From Larix kaempferi (taxonomy: Eukaryota; Streptophyta; Pinopsida; Pinales; Pinaceae), in assembly GCA_027924585.1 (NCBI GenBank), contig BSBM01000047.1, positions 20,957,501 through 21,021,500 of the forward strand: a stretch of DNA of 64,000 bases, given 5' to 3'. The notes under the pieces were generated by a model. It searched no databases. It worked only from the letters and a program-made list of their open reading frames with translations, and was not told the origin of the DNA. The stretch's first letter is position 1. Each line of letters starts with the position of its first letter. The position numbers and the translations under genes were made by a program. This document shows, in pieces, positions 24,100 to 35,037 of this stretch.

Positions 24100-24970
24100 A
24101 TGTAAGTTGTCACCATCATCAACCACCTGTGCAACCTAACCATTGCTCCCCGTTCAATGTATTACAAATAGTACCTGTCGCCATTTTGATAGAAAAATCC
24201 GTAGGGGACAGATACACACCAACGCCACTTCCGTTGTCACTAGGGGAGGGATGCCAGTACCTGGACACCCCACCTGGCTCCCCCCCACGCCACCTGGCAA
24301 GGTCGAAGTGGCACTTTTTGATGCCGACGAGGTAGTGCCACCTATCTAGTAGGTGGGCGCTTTAACGCGGCACATGCCAAGTGCCTTTTCACGGTCCCAT
24401 GGACCCGCACCCGGGAAAGGTATTACCCACCGTTGTTTTTTGTTCAGGCCCGGAGTGTGGGCATTTTGCTGTCCCATTTGTTGATCGTCTGTGCACCCGC
24501 TGCTATGGCTCCCTTCGCCCATCTATGTTCACCTGGCGCTCGGCTCTGTTCACCTGGCGCTCAACTCTGGTGATCTCCTGCACCCCTTTGTGACCACTCC
24601 GTCCTGGTTGTTGCTTCGGACATGGCAGCATTTTGCTCGATGGTGCGCATCGTTGTGTTCGGTTGTGGTGGCGACTTGCAGTATTCCCATTTCAATCATG
24701 GAGATGTCGAGTTCCGCCTCCCGTGGTTTCTATGGTGGCGATGGTGGCTTTCTGTCCCTGGTCCAGTGGCTATGGTGGCCTTGTTCGATGGCTTCGCTCC
24801 TCGGTCGGTAGCTCCGTTCGTCTTGCGTTCGGATTCTTTGTCCTGTGGCTCGCTTGCTTCGTCCGGTGGCTCGCTGGTAGGTTTCCTACCAGCCATCCCT
24901 ACAAACATGTTTTTCAACACTCCCAATCTGCTGGGGATTCTGTGGACCTTCTATGCTGCACTTCAAGGTT
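24100..24970. other. GC-richer island, function unknown
   Basis: This ~0.9-kb stretch is clearly richer in G+C and CpG than its surroundings and is open in several overlapping frames on both strands, none with a recognisable domain. CACCTGGCGCTC repeats twice near 24530. It leads into the 56-bp minisatellite. It could be a captured gene fragment, a promoter/CpG-rich region of a transposon or a retroelement leader after the primer-like site. Confidence 0.4.
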
Positions 24971-25139
24971 TAACATTGCTTTGGTTTGTTGTTGTTGTTG
25001 GAAAATTTAGTTTAATATGGATAATTTAGTTTGTTGCTGGTTTAATTTGAAAAAATAAGTTTGTTGTTGGTTTTTGTTGCAATGCCTGCATTCAGGTTCG
25101 AGATTAAGCTGGTGGTTCGTCCTTACACTGTGTTTTGAG

Positions 25140-26140
25140 ATACTGGTTAGGGTTTATGAATTATGGCTAGGGTTTATGAATTATGTTTCTTGTTGGTTTA
25201 TGTTTCAATCCCTGCCTCAGGGTTGGGGTTTATGCATTATGTTTTTTGTTGGGTTACGTTGCAATCCCTGCCACAGTGTTAGGGTTTATGAATTATGTTT
25301 GTTGTTGGGTTACATTGCAATCCCTGCCGCAGGGTTTGGGTTTATGAATTATATTTGTTGTTGGTTTTCGTTGCAATCGTTGTCGTAGGGTTAGGATGTA
25401 TGAATTATGTTTTTAGTTGGTTTAGGTTGCAATCCCTGCTACAGGGTTAGGGTTTATGAATTATGTTTGCTGTTGGGTTACGTTGCAACCCCTGCCGCAG
25501 GATTTGGGTTTATGAATTATGTTTGTTGTTGGTTTACGTTTCAATCCCTGCCGCAGGGTTGGGGTTTATGAATTATGTTTGTTGTTGGGTTACGTTGCAA
25601 TCCCTGCTGTAGGGTTTGGGTTTATGAATTATGTTTGTTGTTGGTTTACGTTTCAATCCCTGCCACAAGGTTGGGGTTTATGAATTATGTTTGTTGTTGG
25701 GTTACGTTGCAATCCCTGTCGCATGGGTTAGGGTTTATGAATTATGTTTGTTGTTGGGTTACGTTGCAATCCCTGCCGTAGGGTTTGGGTTTATGAATTA
25801 TGTTTGTTGTTGGTTTTCGTTGCAATCCCTGTCGCAGGGTTATGATGTATGAATTATGTTTTTAGTTGGTTTATGTTGCAATCCTTGCCGTAGGGTTAGG
25901 GTTTATGAATTATGTTTGTTGTTGGTTTATGTTGCAATCCCTGCCACAGGGTTTGGGTACAAGAATTATGTTTGTTGTTGGTTTGTGTTGCAATCCCTGC
26001 CGCAGGGTCAGGGTTTATGAATTATGTTTGTTGATGGTTTACGTTACAATCCCTGTCGTGGGGTTAGGGTCTATGAATTATGTTTTTTGTTGCTTTATGT
26101 TTCAATCCCTGCCGCAAGGTTAGGGTTTATGAATTATGTT
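25140..26140. repeat. 56-bp minisatellite, about 18 copies
   Basis: The unit reads GGGTTAGGGTTTATG, AATTATGTTTGTTGTTGG, TTTACGTTGCAATCCCTGCC then GCA. Landmarks at 25571, 25627, 25683 and 25740 show a 56-57-bp period. Each unit includes GGGTTAGGGTTTA, equal to about two plant telomere repeats (TTTAGGG). As 56 is not a multiple of three, the open frames in this stretch are artefacts. Single reverse copies lie at 34305-34385 and 34790-34866. Confidence 0.93.
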
Positions 26141-26626
26141 TTGTTGCAATTCAGTTCGTTGTTGGTTTTTGTTGCATGGCCTGCAATAGGGTTGGTTTAT
26201 GAATTTGGTTTTTGTTGCATGGGATGGATGTCTATTCTTGGAACTGCATGGTCCTGATGTCAATAGTTAATACTCAAAACTGCATCATACAGCAGTGACT
26301 TCTGCCATTGTCTCATCTTATTGGGAGAATACACATAATTAATTTTTTTTATATCAGCAACTGTGCCAAAGCGTTGGAGCTAGCAGTCGAGGACTGAGAT
26401 TGGATTTTACTTTAATGTACAGTTGGAAACAAAACTTGGCATATGATGCAGTTTTACAGGTATATGGGCTTCAATTTACAAGTATATGATGCAGCTTTTA
26501 CTTCTAACTATTAACATCAAGTGCACTTCACTTGCATTATGGGTCAATTTATGGTGTGAAATTATGTTTGTAGGCCATTTACTTTCTTTTGCACTTATTT
26601 CATATTCAAAATTTGTTGTGATGGGT

Positions 26627-26631
26627 GCTGT
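26627..26631. repeat. target-site duplication GCTGT (left)
   Basis: GCTGT directly precedes the 5' LTR and is repeated at 33978-33982 directly after the 3' LTR. Confidence 0.95.
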
Positions 26632-27237
26632 TGTTGATGTATATGTAACTTCGGAATGTATTTCATCTATGTATTTCATCTATATTTATTGTACCCTTAT
26701 TAGAGATGTGTTATTCCTCTATAAGGAAGTGTCGTCATGTGGATTGACAAGTGTCGCAAGTGTGTGTACTTGCCGATGGGTTATTAGACCACCATGTGTG
26801 GGGTCGGCCCTGAAATATATATATTATAATGTGGATGTACCTAGCTAGACAAGTCATCCCCATAAGGTCACTGGGAAAACATGTTAGTATAAATAGAGAT
26901 CAGGTGATCTCTATTTAGATCATTCGGAAAGTTATATCTCTCTCACTCAGAAAGTGGCGCACTAGTGAGGAGGAGGATCATCTGCTACTAGGAGACTATC
27001 TCAGTGTATTTTGGTTGTACTTTGGTTGAGCCATTGCTCTCTCTATCTCTGAGGAAGTTGTGGGGTTTTTCACCTTAGGGTTTTCCCCACAGAAACTCTG
27101 TGTCTCTTGTTTCTCATGCTTTTGATTCTTGTGATGCTTGTGATGCTTATTGTGATTGTTATGCATTGATATACTGTATATGTTATTCTCTCAGTGAATA
27201 TCCTAGAGTATTGTGAATTAATACTCAAAATTTAACA
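26632..27237 (+). repeat. copia 5' LTR
   Basis: It begins TGTTGATGTATATG and ends AATTTAACA. A TATA box TATAAATA is at 26888-26895, with transcription expected to start about 30 bp later. The 3' LTR is the same length. Confidence 0.96.
26888..26895 (+). promoter_or_regulatory. TATA box of the copia LTR
   Basis: TATAAATA lies inside the 5' LTR and is followed by AGAGATC and pyrimidine-rich CTCTCTCACTC, a usual U3/R layout. In the 3' LTR the same place reads CATAAATA, a lost first base. Confidence 0.75.
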
Positions 27238-27249
27238 TGGTATCAGAGC
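27238..27249 (+). promoter_or_regulatory. copia primer-binding site (tRNA-iMet)
   Basis: TGGTATCAGAGC abuts the LTR end with no spacer and is the canonical plant initiator-tRNA-Met complementary site that primes minus-strand synthesis. Confidence 0.95.
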
Positions 27250-27810
27250 TAACCTAAGAAGAAGACATTTTGCAGTGACGGAAACTTGAGTTTCTTGTTT
27301 ATTGGGTTTCTCTCCACAGTTTTGGAAAAGCAGTATAGTGGATTGACTCTACTCATCAAGGAGAATCTATCTGTCCAATCAGAATTCAATTCTGAGCATT
27401 TTCAGATTTGGCCCTAAACATTAGGGTTTCCACAAAAATAGGAAGTTCTGAAATCTGAAGACATAGATGGAAGCTCCTTGCAAAAATCAAAGTTTAGAGC
27501 TTTGGATCGATATTTTTGGCTGGGTAGATCTCCGGGAAACTCAAACCCTAATTCAGGGCTCTCCCTAGTGAACCCCGGAGGACAAAAAGGAAAATCTGAA
27601 GGGTAAAACTTTGCTGATCTTAAATTCTGAATGCACCAGGTTGATCAGCTCATCAAAGCGCATCTTTATATCCTTTCAGAAAATTGAAATTCACATTTTG
27701 AATTTTTAAGGTTTTTCCGACAAACCCTAATCCGGGACCAGATCTAGTTTTCAGCATTTCAAGTGGTAAGACCTAAATCTTTTCTATTTCCATTTGAAGT
27801 ACTCTTTAAG

Positions 27811-28970
27811 ATGTCTCACCACACCAAGATTGAGGATAAGATTGAAGGGGCTGATAACTTTCGAGCTTGGAAGTATAGGATTGGGTTAATCCTGGAAGAG
27901 AATGAGTTGGACTCATATATAAAAGAAGACATCCCTATCCCAGAGGATGAAGAGGCCAAGGTATTGCATAAGAAGAACTTGGTCAAGGCAAAGAGAATCA
28001 TTGCTGATTCTCTCAAAGATCATCTCATACCCCATGTGTTTTCTCTAAAGACACCCAAGGAGATGTTTGACTCTTTGACCAAGCTATTTGAAGGGAAGAA
28101 CATAAATCATAAGATGACTCTGCAGAATCAATTGAAAGGGGTCAAGATGTTGAATGGAGAGACCATTCAATCTTACTTCTCCAAGGTCTCTCAGATCAAG
28201 GAGCAACTTGAAGCTGTGGATGAAGTAGTGGACAATGCTGAAGTTGTTATGACCACTCTGAATGGCCTACCTAGGTCATGGGACTCCTTTATTCAAGGAA
28301 TCTGTGCAAGAAAGAAATTGATCTCTTTCAGTAAACTGTGGGAGGAATGCTCTCAAGAAGAAGCTAGACTTGTAGATCATGAGGAAAAGATGGGAGGTGA
28401 AGATCAAGCTCTTGCAACTCACACCAAAAGAAGCAAGCCCAAGAAGGAGCACTCTTGCTACAAAAGATCCTATCAAAAGAATAAGAAGGATCTAAGATGC
28501 TTCACATGCAATGAGAAGGGTCACTTTGCTTCAGATTGTCCCAAGAAAAAAAGGGATAATAAAAACAACTTCAGCAAGAAGAAGAAGGGCAGCAAAAGAA
28601 AGTTCCATGCTCATGCTGCCGAAGATGATGAACCTCCAAAGAAGAAGGCTAGGGAAGAAAGTGATGATGACTCATCAAGTGAAGAAAAGTATGTCCTAAT
28701 CTCTGCTCTCATAGGTATTATCTCCCATGGTTGTAATGATTGGTTGATTGATAGTGGGGCTTCCAAACACATGACCGGGTTTAAGGAATATTTTGTGAAT
28801 CTATCTGAACATGAATCACCCCATAAGGTGAAACTTGGGGATGATTATCAATACCCAATCAAAGGAAGTGGTGAAGCCTCCTACAACCTAGATTCTGGAA
28901 AATATTTGAAGATGAAAGAAGTCCTTTATGTACCTGGGCTCAAGAAGAACTTACTCTCCATCTCTGCATT
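27811..28970 (+). pseudogene. copia gag and protease
   Basis: The start is taken at ATG 27811 (MSHHTKIEDK), a typical copia Gag start, rather than the in-frame ATG 27763 in the leader. Residues about 10-200 form the UBN2-type capsid region (FRAWKYRIGL, LWEECSQEE). A CCHC knuckle CFTCNEKGHFASDC lies at residues about 230-243, followed by a Lys-rich and acidic linker. The retropepsin begins near residue 310 with catalytic DSGA in WLIDSGASKHM and ends with VLYVPGLKKNLLS. This part is intact. An extra T in the TTT at 28969-28971 then shifts the frame, so the frame stops at 29044-29046 instead of continuing into integrase. The family's Gag-Pol is normally one long ORF. Confidence 0.93.
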
Positions 28971-30004
28971 TGGATGCAAAAGGTATGAGGGTTGCATTTG
29001 TGGATGGCCAAGTCCTAATGTGGCCAAAGGGAAAGACCATAGATGATGCAGTAGTGATTGGAGAGCAAGAGGGAGGATTGTATAAATTGAAGGTACAACC
29101 TGAACATGCCATGGTGCGTGAATCCATGGAGCCAAGTGAACTTTGGCATAGAAGACTTGCTCATATGCACTATAGGGCACTTCCAATTGCAAGCAAGGCT
29201 ATAGAAGGTCTTCCTGAAATCAAGACCAAACATGAAGGTGTTTGCAAAGGATGTGCAAAAGGTAAGAACATTAAGAAGGCTTTCCCAAGTAGTGACAACA
29301 AGGCCAAAGATATCCTGGAAATCATCCACTCAGATGTATGTGGTCCTATGTCATCTAGTTATCTTAGTGGGTATGTTTACTATGTCTCATTTATTGATGA
29401 CTTCTCCAGGAATACTTGGGTATACTTATTGAAGAACAAAGATGAGGTGTTTGATAAGTTCAAGGAGTTCAAAACCTTGATGGAGAATCAAACTGACAAG
29501 AAGATCAAAACATTTAGATCCGACAATGGTGGAGAATTCACCTCAGGTGACTTCAAGAAGCTTTGTAGTGATTCAGGGATTAAGAGGGAGTTGACTGCTC
29601 CTTATAATCCTCAACAAAATGGAGTTGCAGAAAGGAAGAACAGAACTATCATGGAAGCAGCAAGGGCAATTCTGCATGACCAGGATCTACCTATGCATCT
29701 ATGGGCAGAAGCAGCTAGAACAACTGTATATGTGCAGAACAGAACACCCCACAAGATATTGGACAACAAGACACCAGAAGAGGCCTTTTTTGGTAAGAAA
29801 CCTGAAGTCATCCATCTCAGAATATTTGGTTGTCCAGTATATACTCATGTCCCAAAGGAAAAGAGGACTAAACTAGATCCTTCAGGAAAGAAGGGTATCT
29901 TTGTGGGTTACAGTGAAAGCTCAAAGGCTTACAGAATATACTTTCCAGGGTTCAAGAAGATTGATGTCAGACGCAAGGATGAATATAAGTTCAAGGACAG
30001 GTAA
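28960..30004 (+). pseudogene. copia integrase
   Basis: The frame is offset by one base from gag-protease. It carries the GAG-pre-integrase zinc motif (LWHRRLAHMH...CKGCAKGK, about 29140-29265). The catalytic core has D in HSDVCGP (29332), D in FRSDNGGEF (29522) and E in NGVAERKNR (about 29630), the expected D-D35-E layout. The C-terminal part reads FGCPVYTHVPKEKR and GIFVGYSESSKAYRIYFP, standard for copia. The frame ends at 30002-30004 soon after the normal integrase end, apparently because of another local shift. In the family the enzyme inserts the cDNA into host DNA; here it is cut off from Gag and has no start of its own. Confidence 0.92.
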
Positions 30005-30700
30005 TCCAAGAAGCAAAGATCAAGAGGGAGCACACTCCAACAGCTCCTGCAAGGATGCAAATTTTCAGAGGGAGTTGACCATCTTCCTACATTCCACGAC
30101 AGAAAGGTGTAGAAGAAGATACTTCGGCAGCTCCTACCAGGAAGCAAAGACTCAGAGGGAGTCCACCCAACAAACAAACAAAGATAAGTATTTCAATTAT
30201 CATTTCTTGCCTATTTTGTTTGTTTAAATAATATTATGCTTATGTTCCTAGACTTAGGATATGGATTGTGCATATTAGAATGATTGCATTAATGAATAGT
30301 ATACTACTAATATGCATGTGATGGGTAAGTGGCCTATGGCACTGTACAACATTCCAGTGCTACTTATCTAGAATGAAACCTCTTTGCTGACATGTTGGGA
30401 GTAGTGCAAACTCTTAACAATGTTCTGGTAGAGGCTGAAAGGCATCTAGAAAGTTGTGGAACATGGATAAATGTTGTATTGAAGCATTGGCTAAGATAAC
30501 TGCATGAATGCATGACATATTTCTTTATGTGTAAATAATTTGTTCTGAAAATTATGAGATGTTTCTAATCATGCAATTTAACTTGTTTTGTAGGAAAGAC
30601 CGTATATCTTCACCTACAAAAGGACAACAACATTTGTTCCAGCAACAAAGATATCTATTGAAGATATTGAAGTTCCCAGGATCTAGGATGAAGAAATGGA
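30005..30700 (+). other. copia integrase-RT spacer with an intrusive segment
   Basis: The first ~180 bases read, in another frame, as the usual hydrophilic linker with two similar segments (TPTAPARMQ and DTSAAPTRKQRLRGS). From about 30185 to 30595 the sequence is AT-rich, stop-laden and unlike copia linkers. It ends in a pyrimidine/TTTTGTAG stretch just before coding-like sequence resumes. It may be an insertion or a fossil intron-like segment. No clear GT donor was fixed. Confidence 0.5.
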
Positions 30701-31893
30701 ATGCCATGATTCGTCAATCATGAAGAAGATGTTTGGGATGCAGTCCCAAGACCTGACAGGGAGTCACATGTGTGCAGATTGAAGAAAGTCTTGTATGGCT
30801 TGAAACAAGCTCCCAGAACTTGGTATGGTAGGATGGACAGTTTCCTATCTAGTTTGGGCTTTACAAGGAGTAAAGCGGATTCCAACCTTTACTACAAGGT
30901 TGAGGAAGGGAATCCTGTGATTCTACTCCTGTATGTGGATGACTTATTTGTAACAGGAGATGACATATTGATTGCAGATACTAAGAGGAAGCTTGCTGCC
31001 GAGTTCGATATGAAAGATTTAGGAATGATGCATTATTTCCTAGGTATGGAGGTGTGGCAGAGTGCAGGTGGGATCTTCCTTGGTCAAGGGAAGTACACAA
31101 TAGATATCCTGAAGAGATTCGGGATGATGGATTGCAAGGCCATGGCGACACCTATGGAATAAAATCTGAAGCTTCTATGTGATGCTTCATTTGAGCCGGT
31201 TGATGTCTCTATGTATCGTCAGATGATTGCGTCCTTGATGTACCTGACGAACACGAGACCAGATATTTGCTTTGCGGTGAACACATTGAGTCAGTTCCTG
31301 ACAGATCCGAGGAGTGTTCATCTGGTTGCTGTAAAGCATGTTCTAAGGTACCTGAAGGGTACAATGGATTATGGGCTCAAGTATGAAGCAAATCAAAAGT
31401 TTAACCTACAGGGTTATGTTGATTCAGATTGGGCTGGCAGTGCTGCAGATAGGAAGAGCACATCTGGGTGCTGCTTCAGTATGGGATCAGGTGTGATCTC
31501 TTGGTTTAGTAGGAAGCAGTCCTGCGTAGCACTGAGTACAGCTGAGGCAAAGTATGTTGCAGCATGTTCAGCTAGTTGTGAGGTAGTATGGCTACGGAAG
31601 CTACTATCCGAGTTATTTGATCTCCCGTTGGATGCTACTGGTATCTTTTGTGATAACCAAGTTGTGTGAAGCTGTCTGAGAACCCAGTGTTTCATGACAG
31701 GTCGAAACACATAGAGATCAAATATCACTATATTAGGGATATGGTGCAGAGAGGAGCTATGAAGCTCCTGTATGTTGCGACGGACGAGCAGATTGCAGGT
31801 GTGCTGATGAAGCCACTAGCTAGGGTGAAGTTCAAGTACTTCAGAGAGAGGCTTGGTGTTCTTCAGATTGATGACACTTCGAGGAAGAAGTGA
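30700..31893 (+). pseudogene. copia reverse transcriptase (N-terminally deleted) and RNase H
   Basis: Just after VWDAVPRPD (about 30728-30755) the sequence jumps to SHVCRLKKVLYGLKQAPRTWY. In other family members these are separated by about 100 residues that include the W-K fingers motif and the first catalytic Asp (DVKTAFLNG). This is therefore an internal deletion of the polymerase core. The YVDD motif is kept (LLYVDDLFVTGDD, near 30933). A TAA interrupts at 31160-31162. RNase H follows (VDSDWAGSAADRKSTSG, ALSTAEAKYVA, FCDNQ), with another frameshift at about 31665 before KLSENPVFHDRSKHIEIKYH. It ends at TGA 31891-31893. Confidence 0.93.
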
Positions 31894-31994
31894 TGGACAC
31901 ATTTGTTGAATCCATTCCAAGCATGTTGGAAGGAGGATCCTTCACATGGCTGTGGATGTAAGCGCTGGATGATGAGCTGGTTTCTGCTTTATAT

Positions 31995-33125
31995 GATCAG
32001 TTGGATCATTTTTATGTATGTATGTATGCATCATGTTGGATGCTGGATATGATCAGTTGGATCATTTATATGTATGTATGCATCATGTTGGATGCTGGAT
32101 ATGATCAGTTGGATCATTTATATGTATGTACACATCATGTTGGATGCTGGATATGATCAGTAGGATCATTTGTATGTATTTTGTATATGCATCATGTTGG
32201 ATGCTTGGACCATGTATCTGTATATGTATCAGGTGGATACATTGTATGATCAGGTGGATCATGTATGGTGATATGTATCATGTATTTGTATTTGTATCAG
32301 GTGGATACATTGTATGATCAGGTGGATCATGTATGATGATATATATCAGGTAGATACTTGGTATGCATCAGGTAGATGCATTGTATGATCAGGATGATCA
32401 TGGATGACGAGCTTCAGGATGTTGCTCCAGATGACATGCAACAGGATGTTGCAGTGATGATGATCAGGATGATCATGTGTACATCAGGATGATGTATGGT
32501 GAGTATCAGGTTGATACTCTATGGCCGTGGATCAGGTTGTGCAGATGAGCATATAATTTGGCCCTGGGAGATTTGCAGATAGTCTTTCGAGGTTTTTCCT
32601 ATGGCATATAATTTAGCGCTGGGATATCTAGCAAATGCTCTTTCGAGGTTTTTCTCTGGGAGGACATATAATTTGGCCCTGGGAGATCTGCAGATAGTCT
32701 TTTGAGGTTTTGCCTATGGCATATAATCTGGCCCTGGGATATCTGGCAGATGCTCTTTCGAGGTTTTGTCCTATGGCATATAATATGTCCCTGGGAGATC
32801 TGATAGGTTGGGCTGTGTGCCCATAATAAGTCCTGGGATGCTCTTGCGAGGTTTTTCCATGGCCACATATAATCTGTCCCTGGGAGATCCTATAGGTAGA
32901 GTCGTGTGCTCGTAACAGCCTGGGATGCTCTTGCGAGGTTTTGTGGTGACCACATATAATCTGTCCCTAGGAGATCCTATAGGTAGAGCTGTGTGCTCGT
33001 AATAGCCTGGGATGCTCTTGTGAGGTTTTATGGTGAGGTCACATATAATATGTCCCTGGGAGATCCTATAGGTAGAGCCGTGTGCTCGTAACAGCCTGGG
33101 ATGCTCTTTCGAGGTTTTGTGACGC
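31995..33125 (+). repeat. tandem-repeat-rich 3' region of the copia
   Basis: There are three sub-arrays: GATCAGTTGGATCATTTATATG units every 52-56 bp (31995-32210); GTATCAGGTGGATACATTG units (32226-32345); and CATATAAT(T/C)TGGCCCTGGGAGAT...CGAGGTTTT units every 55-60 and later ~88 bp (32550-33125). The last type is found again in the second copia copy at 63770-64000 in reverse. The region is non-coding. Confidence 0.85.
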
Positions 33126-33360
33126 ACGTAATAAGTCCTGAGGATTCCACAGTATGGCCAGTGATGACGAAGACCTACAGGTGGTGGGCCTACATCCAGT
33201 ATGAAAAAGGACTGGCTCTGTAGAACTTCCTATGACGAGTAGAGTCAGAGATTGGTTGAGATAGCAGCAGTAGTGACGATGACGATGACAATGCATCAAT
33301 GACGATGATCCCGAGAAGAAGACTTGTCTAGCAGATCTGTGTCGAGAAATACCTTCCTAG

Positions 33361-33371
33361 TTAAGAGGGAG
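33361..33371 (+). promoter_or_regulatory. copia polypurine tract
   Basis: TTAAGAGGGAG sits directly before the 3' LTR, the place where plus-strand synthesis is primed. The second copy has the same tract at 63517-63527 in reverse. Confidence 0.85.
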
Positions 33372-33977
33372 TGTTGATGTATATGTAACTTTGGAATGTA
33401 TTTCATCTATGTATTTCATATATATTTATTGTACCCTTATTAGAGATGTGTTATTCCTCTATGAGGAAGTGTCGTCATGTGGATTGACAAGTGTCGCAAG
33501 TGTGTGTACTTGTCGATGGGTTATTAGACCACCATGTGTGGGGTCGACCCTGAAATATATATATTATAATGTGGATGTACCTAGCTAGACAAGTCGGCCC
33601 CATAAGGTCATTGGGAAAACAGGTTAGCATAAATAGAGATTAGGTGATCTCTATTTAGATCATTCGGAAAGTTATATCTCTCTCACTCAGAAAGTGGCGC
33701 ACTAGTGAGGAGGAGGATCATCTGCTACTAGGAGACTATCTCAGTGTATTTTGGTTGTACTTTGGTTGAGCCATTGCTCTCTCTATCTCTGAGGAAGTTG
33801 TGGGGTTTTTCACCTTAGGGTTTTCCCCACGGAAACTATGTGTCTCTTGTCTCTCATGCTTTTGATACTTGTGATGCTTGTCATGCTTATTGTGATTGTT
33901 ATGCATTGATATACTATATATGTTATTCTCTCAGTGAAGATCCTAGAGTATTGTGAATTAATACTCAAAATTTAACA
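33372..33977 (+). repeat. copia 3' LTR
   Basis: 606 bp, TGTTGATG...TTTAACA, same length as the 5' LTR with about 18 substitutions and no indel seen. GCTGT follows at 33978-33982. Confidence 0.96.
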
Positions 33978-34304
33978 GCTGTCAGTTTTTCATGCTGATT
34001 TGGTTGTAGGTAGAATGTTCAATTTGTTGTTGGGTAGACCATAGCATGCATTTATATACACCTAGTTTTATTAAACAGTGACTTTGGATTGATTACTGTT
34101 GTTTGTTGCTCTAGTCTTCAAAAGGATATCGATTTTGTTCTTGGTTCCTTATAAAGTATCATGTATTCTTTGAATATTACAGAGAAGGGCTGCAGACTAT
34201 AATTTGATATTTGATAGTTATTTTGGTTGAAGGGCTGTAGACTATAATTCATAGGAAAACTGAATTGCAGCTGTATTTGATTAGTATGATACTCAATCAT
34301 TGAA

Positions 34305-34385
34305 GATTCATTAAGGATCTAGACGTAACCCTACTGCAGGGATTGCAACATAAACCAACAACAAACATAATTCATAAACCCTGAA
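34305..34385. repeat. single reverse copy of the 56-bp unit
   Basis: The reverse complement reads as one unit of the 25-26 kb minisatellite with a flank ATTCATTAAGGATCTAGAC. The same flank-plus-unit recurs at 34790-34866. Confidence 0.85.
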
Positions 34386-34789
34386 AAACACACACTATGC
34401 CTGATTTAGGCCTTTTATGTTGATTAGTATGACACTCGGGCTTCTATAATTTGTCTTTGGAATTATGAAGTTAATAGATAGTTACTAGAATTCAGTACTG
34501 TGCTGCCAGTTCTAATGTGATTTACAAATACAACAATTTACTTGGAGCCATTTTTTCTATCATGGTTATCAATATTCTCTTTGCATTAGACTTAGCCATT
34601 GTTGCTAGACTAGACTTGTGGGTTATGATCAATTTTTGAAAACAACAGAGGTCTTGTTATGGCTGCTTTCTAGAGATTACAAAATGTAATGAATCTAATG
34701 ATTAATACTGCAGCCCTTAACCTGCTGGACTTACTAAGATTAATGTAGAGGGGTTGTCAAGAGTTGTACATTAAAAAAACACACTTAAA

Positions 34790-34866
34790 TATTCATTAAG
34801 GATCTAGACCCTAACCCTGCTGCAGAGATTGCAACGTAAACCAATAAAAAACATAATTCATAAACA
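34790..34866. repeat. second reverse copy of the 56-bp unit
   Basis: TATTCATTAAGGATCTAGACC and CCTAACCCTGCTGCAGAGATTG match 34305-34385, giving a direct duplication 485 bp apart. It ends about 170 bp from the transposase reading frame. Confidence 0.85.
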
Positions 34867-35037
34867 TGATGAAATTGTATATTAAAACCCTGATTACAAT
34901 GCCGCAAACATTAGGGAACGCTGTGACCTAGGATTGTATCCAAAATGGCCATGTTACAGACATTAGAGCCAGTGATTACAAAAAATCCACATTGCAATGT
35001 GGTCACAACAAAAATGCTGGCACCCCATGTGACACCC

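Larger units (their letters stand above)
26632..33977 (+). mobile_element. full-length but defective Ty1/copia element
   Basis: The 7346-bp element has two 606-bp LTRs, a tRNA-iMet primer site, gag, protease, integrase, a partial RT, RNase H, a repeat-rich 3' region and a polypurine tract, bounded by GCTGT duplications. The order PR-INT-RT-RNH defines the copia superfamily. The LTRs differ at about 18 of 606 positions by eye (near 3%), so the insertion is not recent but is younger than most neighbours. Coding is broken by a frameshift before integrase, a deletion of the RT N-terminus, a stop and a frameshift around RNase H, so it cannot move by itself. Part of a second member lies at 62862-64000. 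Confidence 0.96.

Noticed and set aside
24051-25029. A host gene in the GC-rich island
   Set aside because: Several overlapping frames are open but none shows a domain, plausible splice pattern or signal.
25074-26257. Open frames in the 56-bp minisatellite
   Set aside because: The period is not a multiple of three and the frames are repeat translation only.
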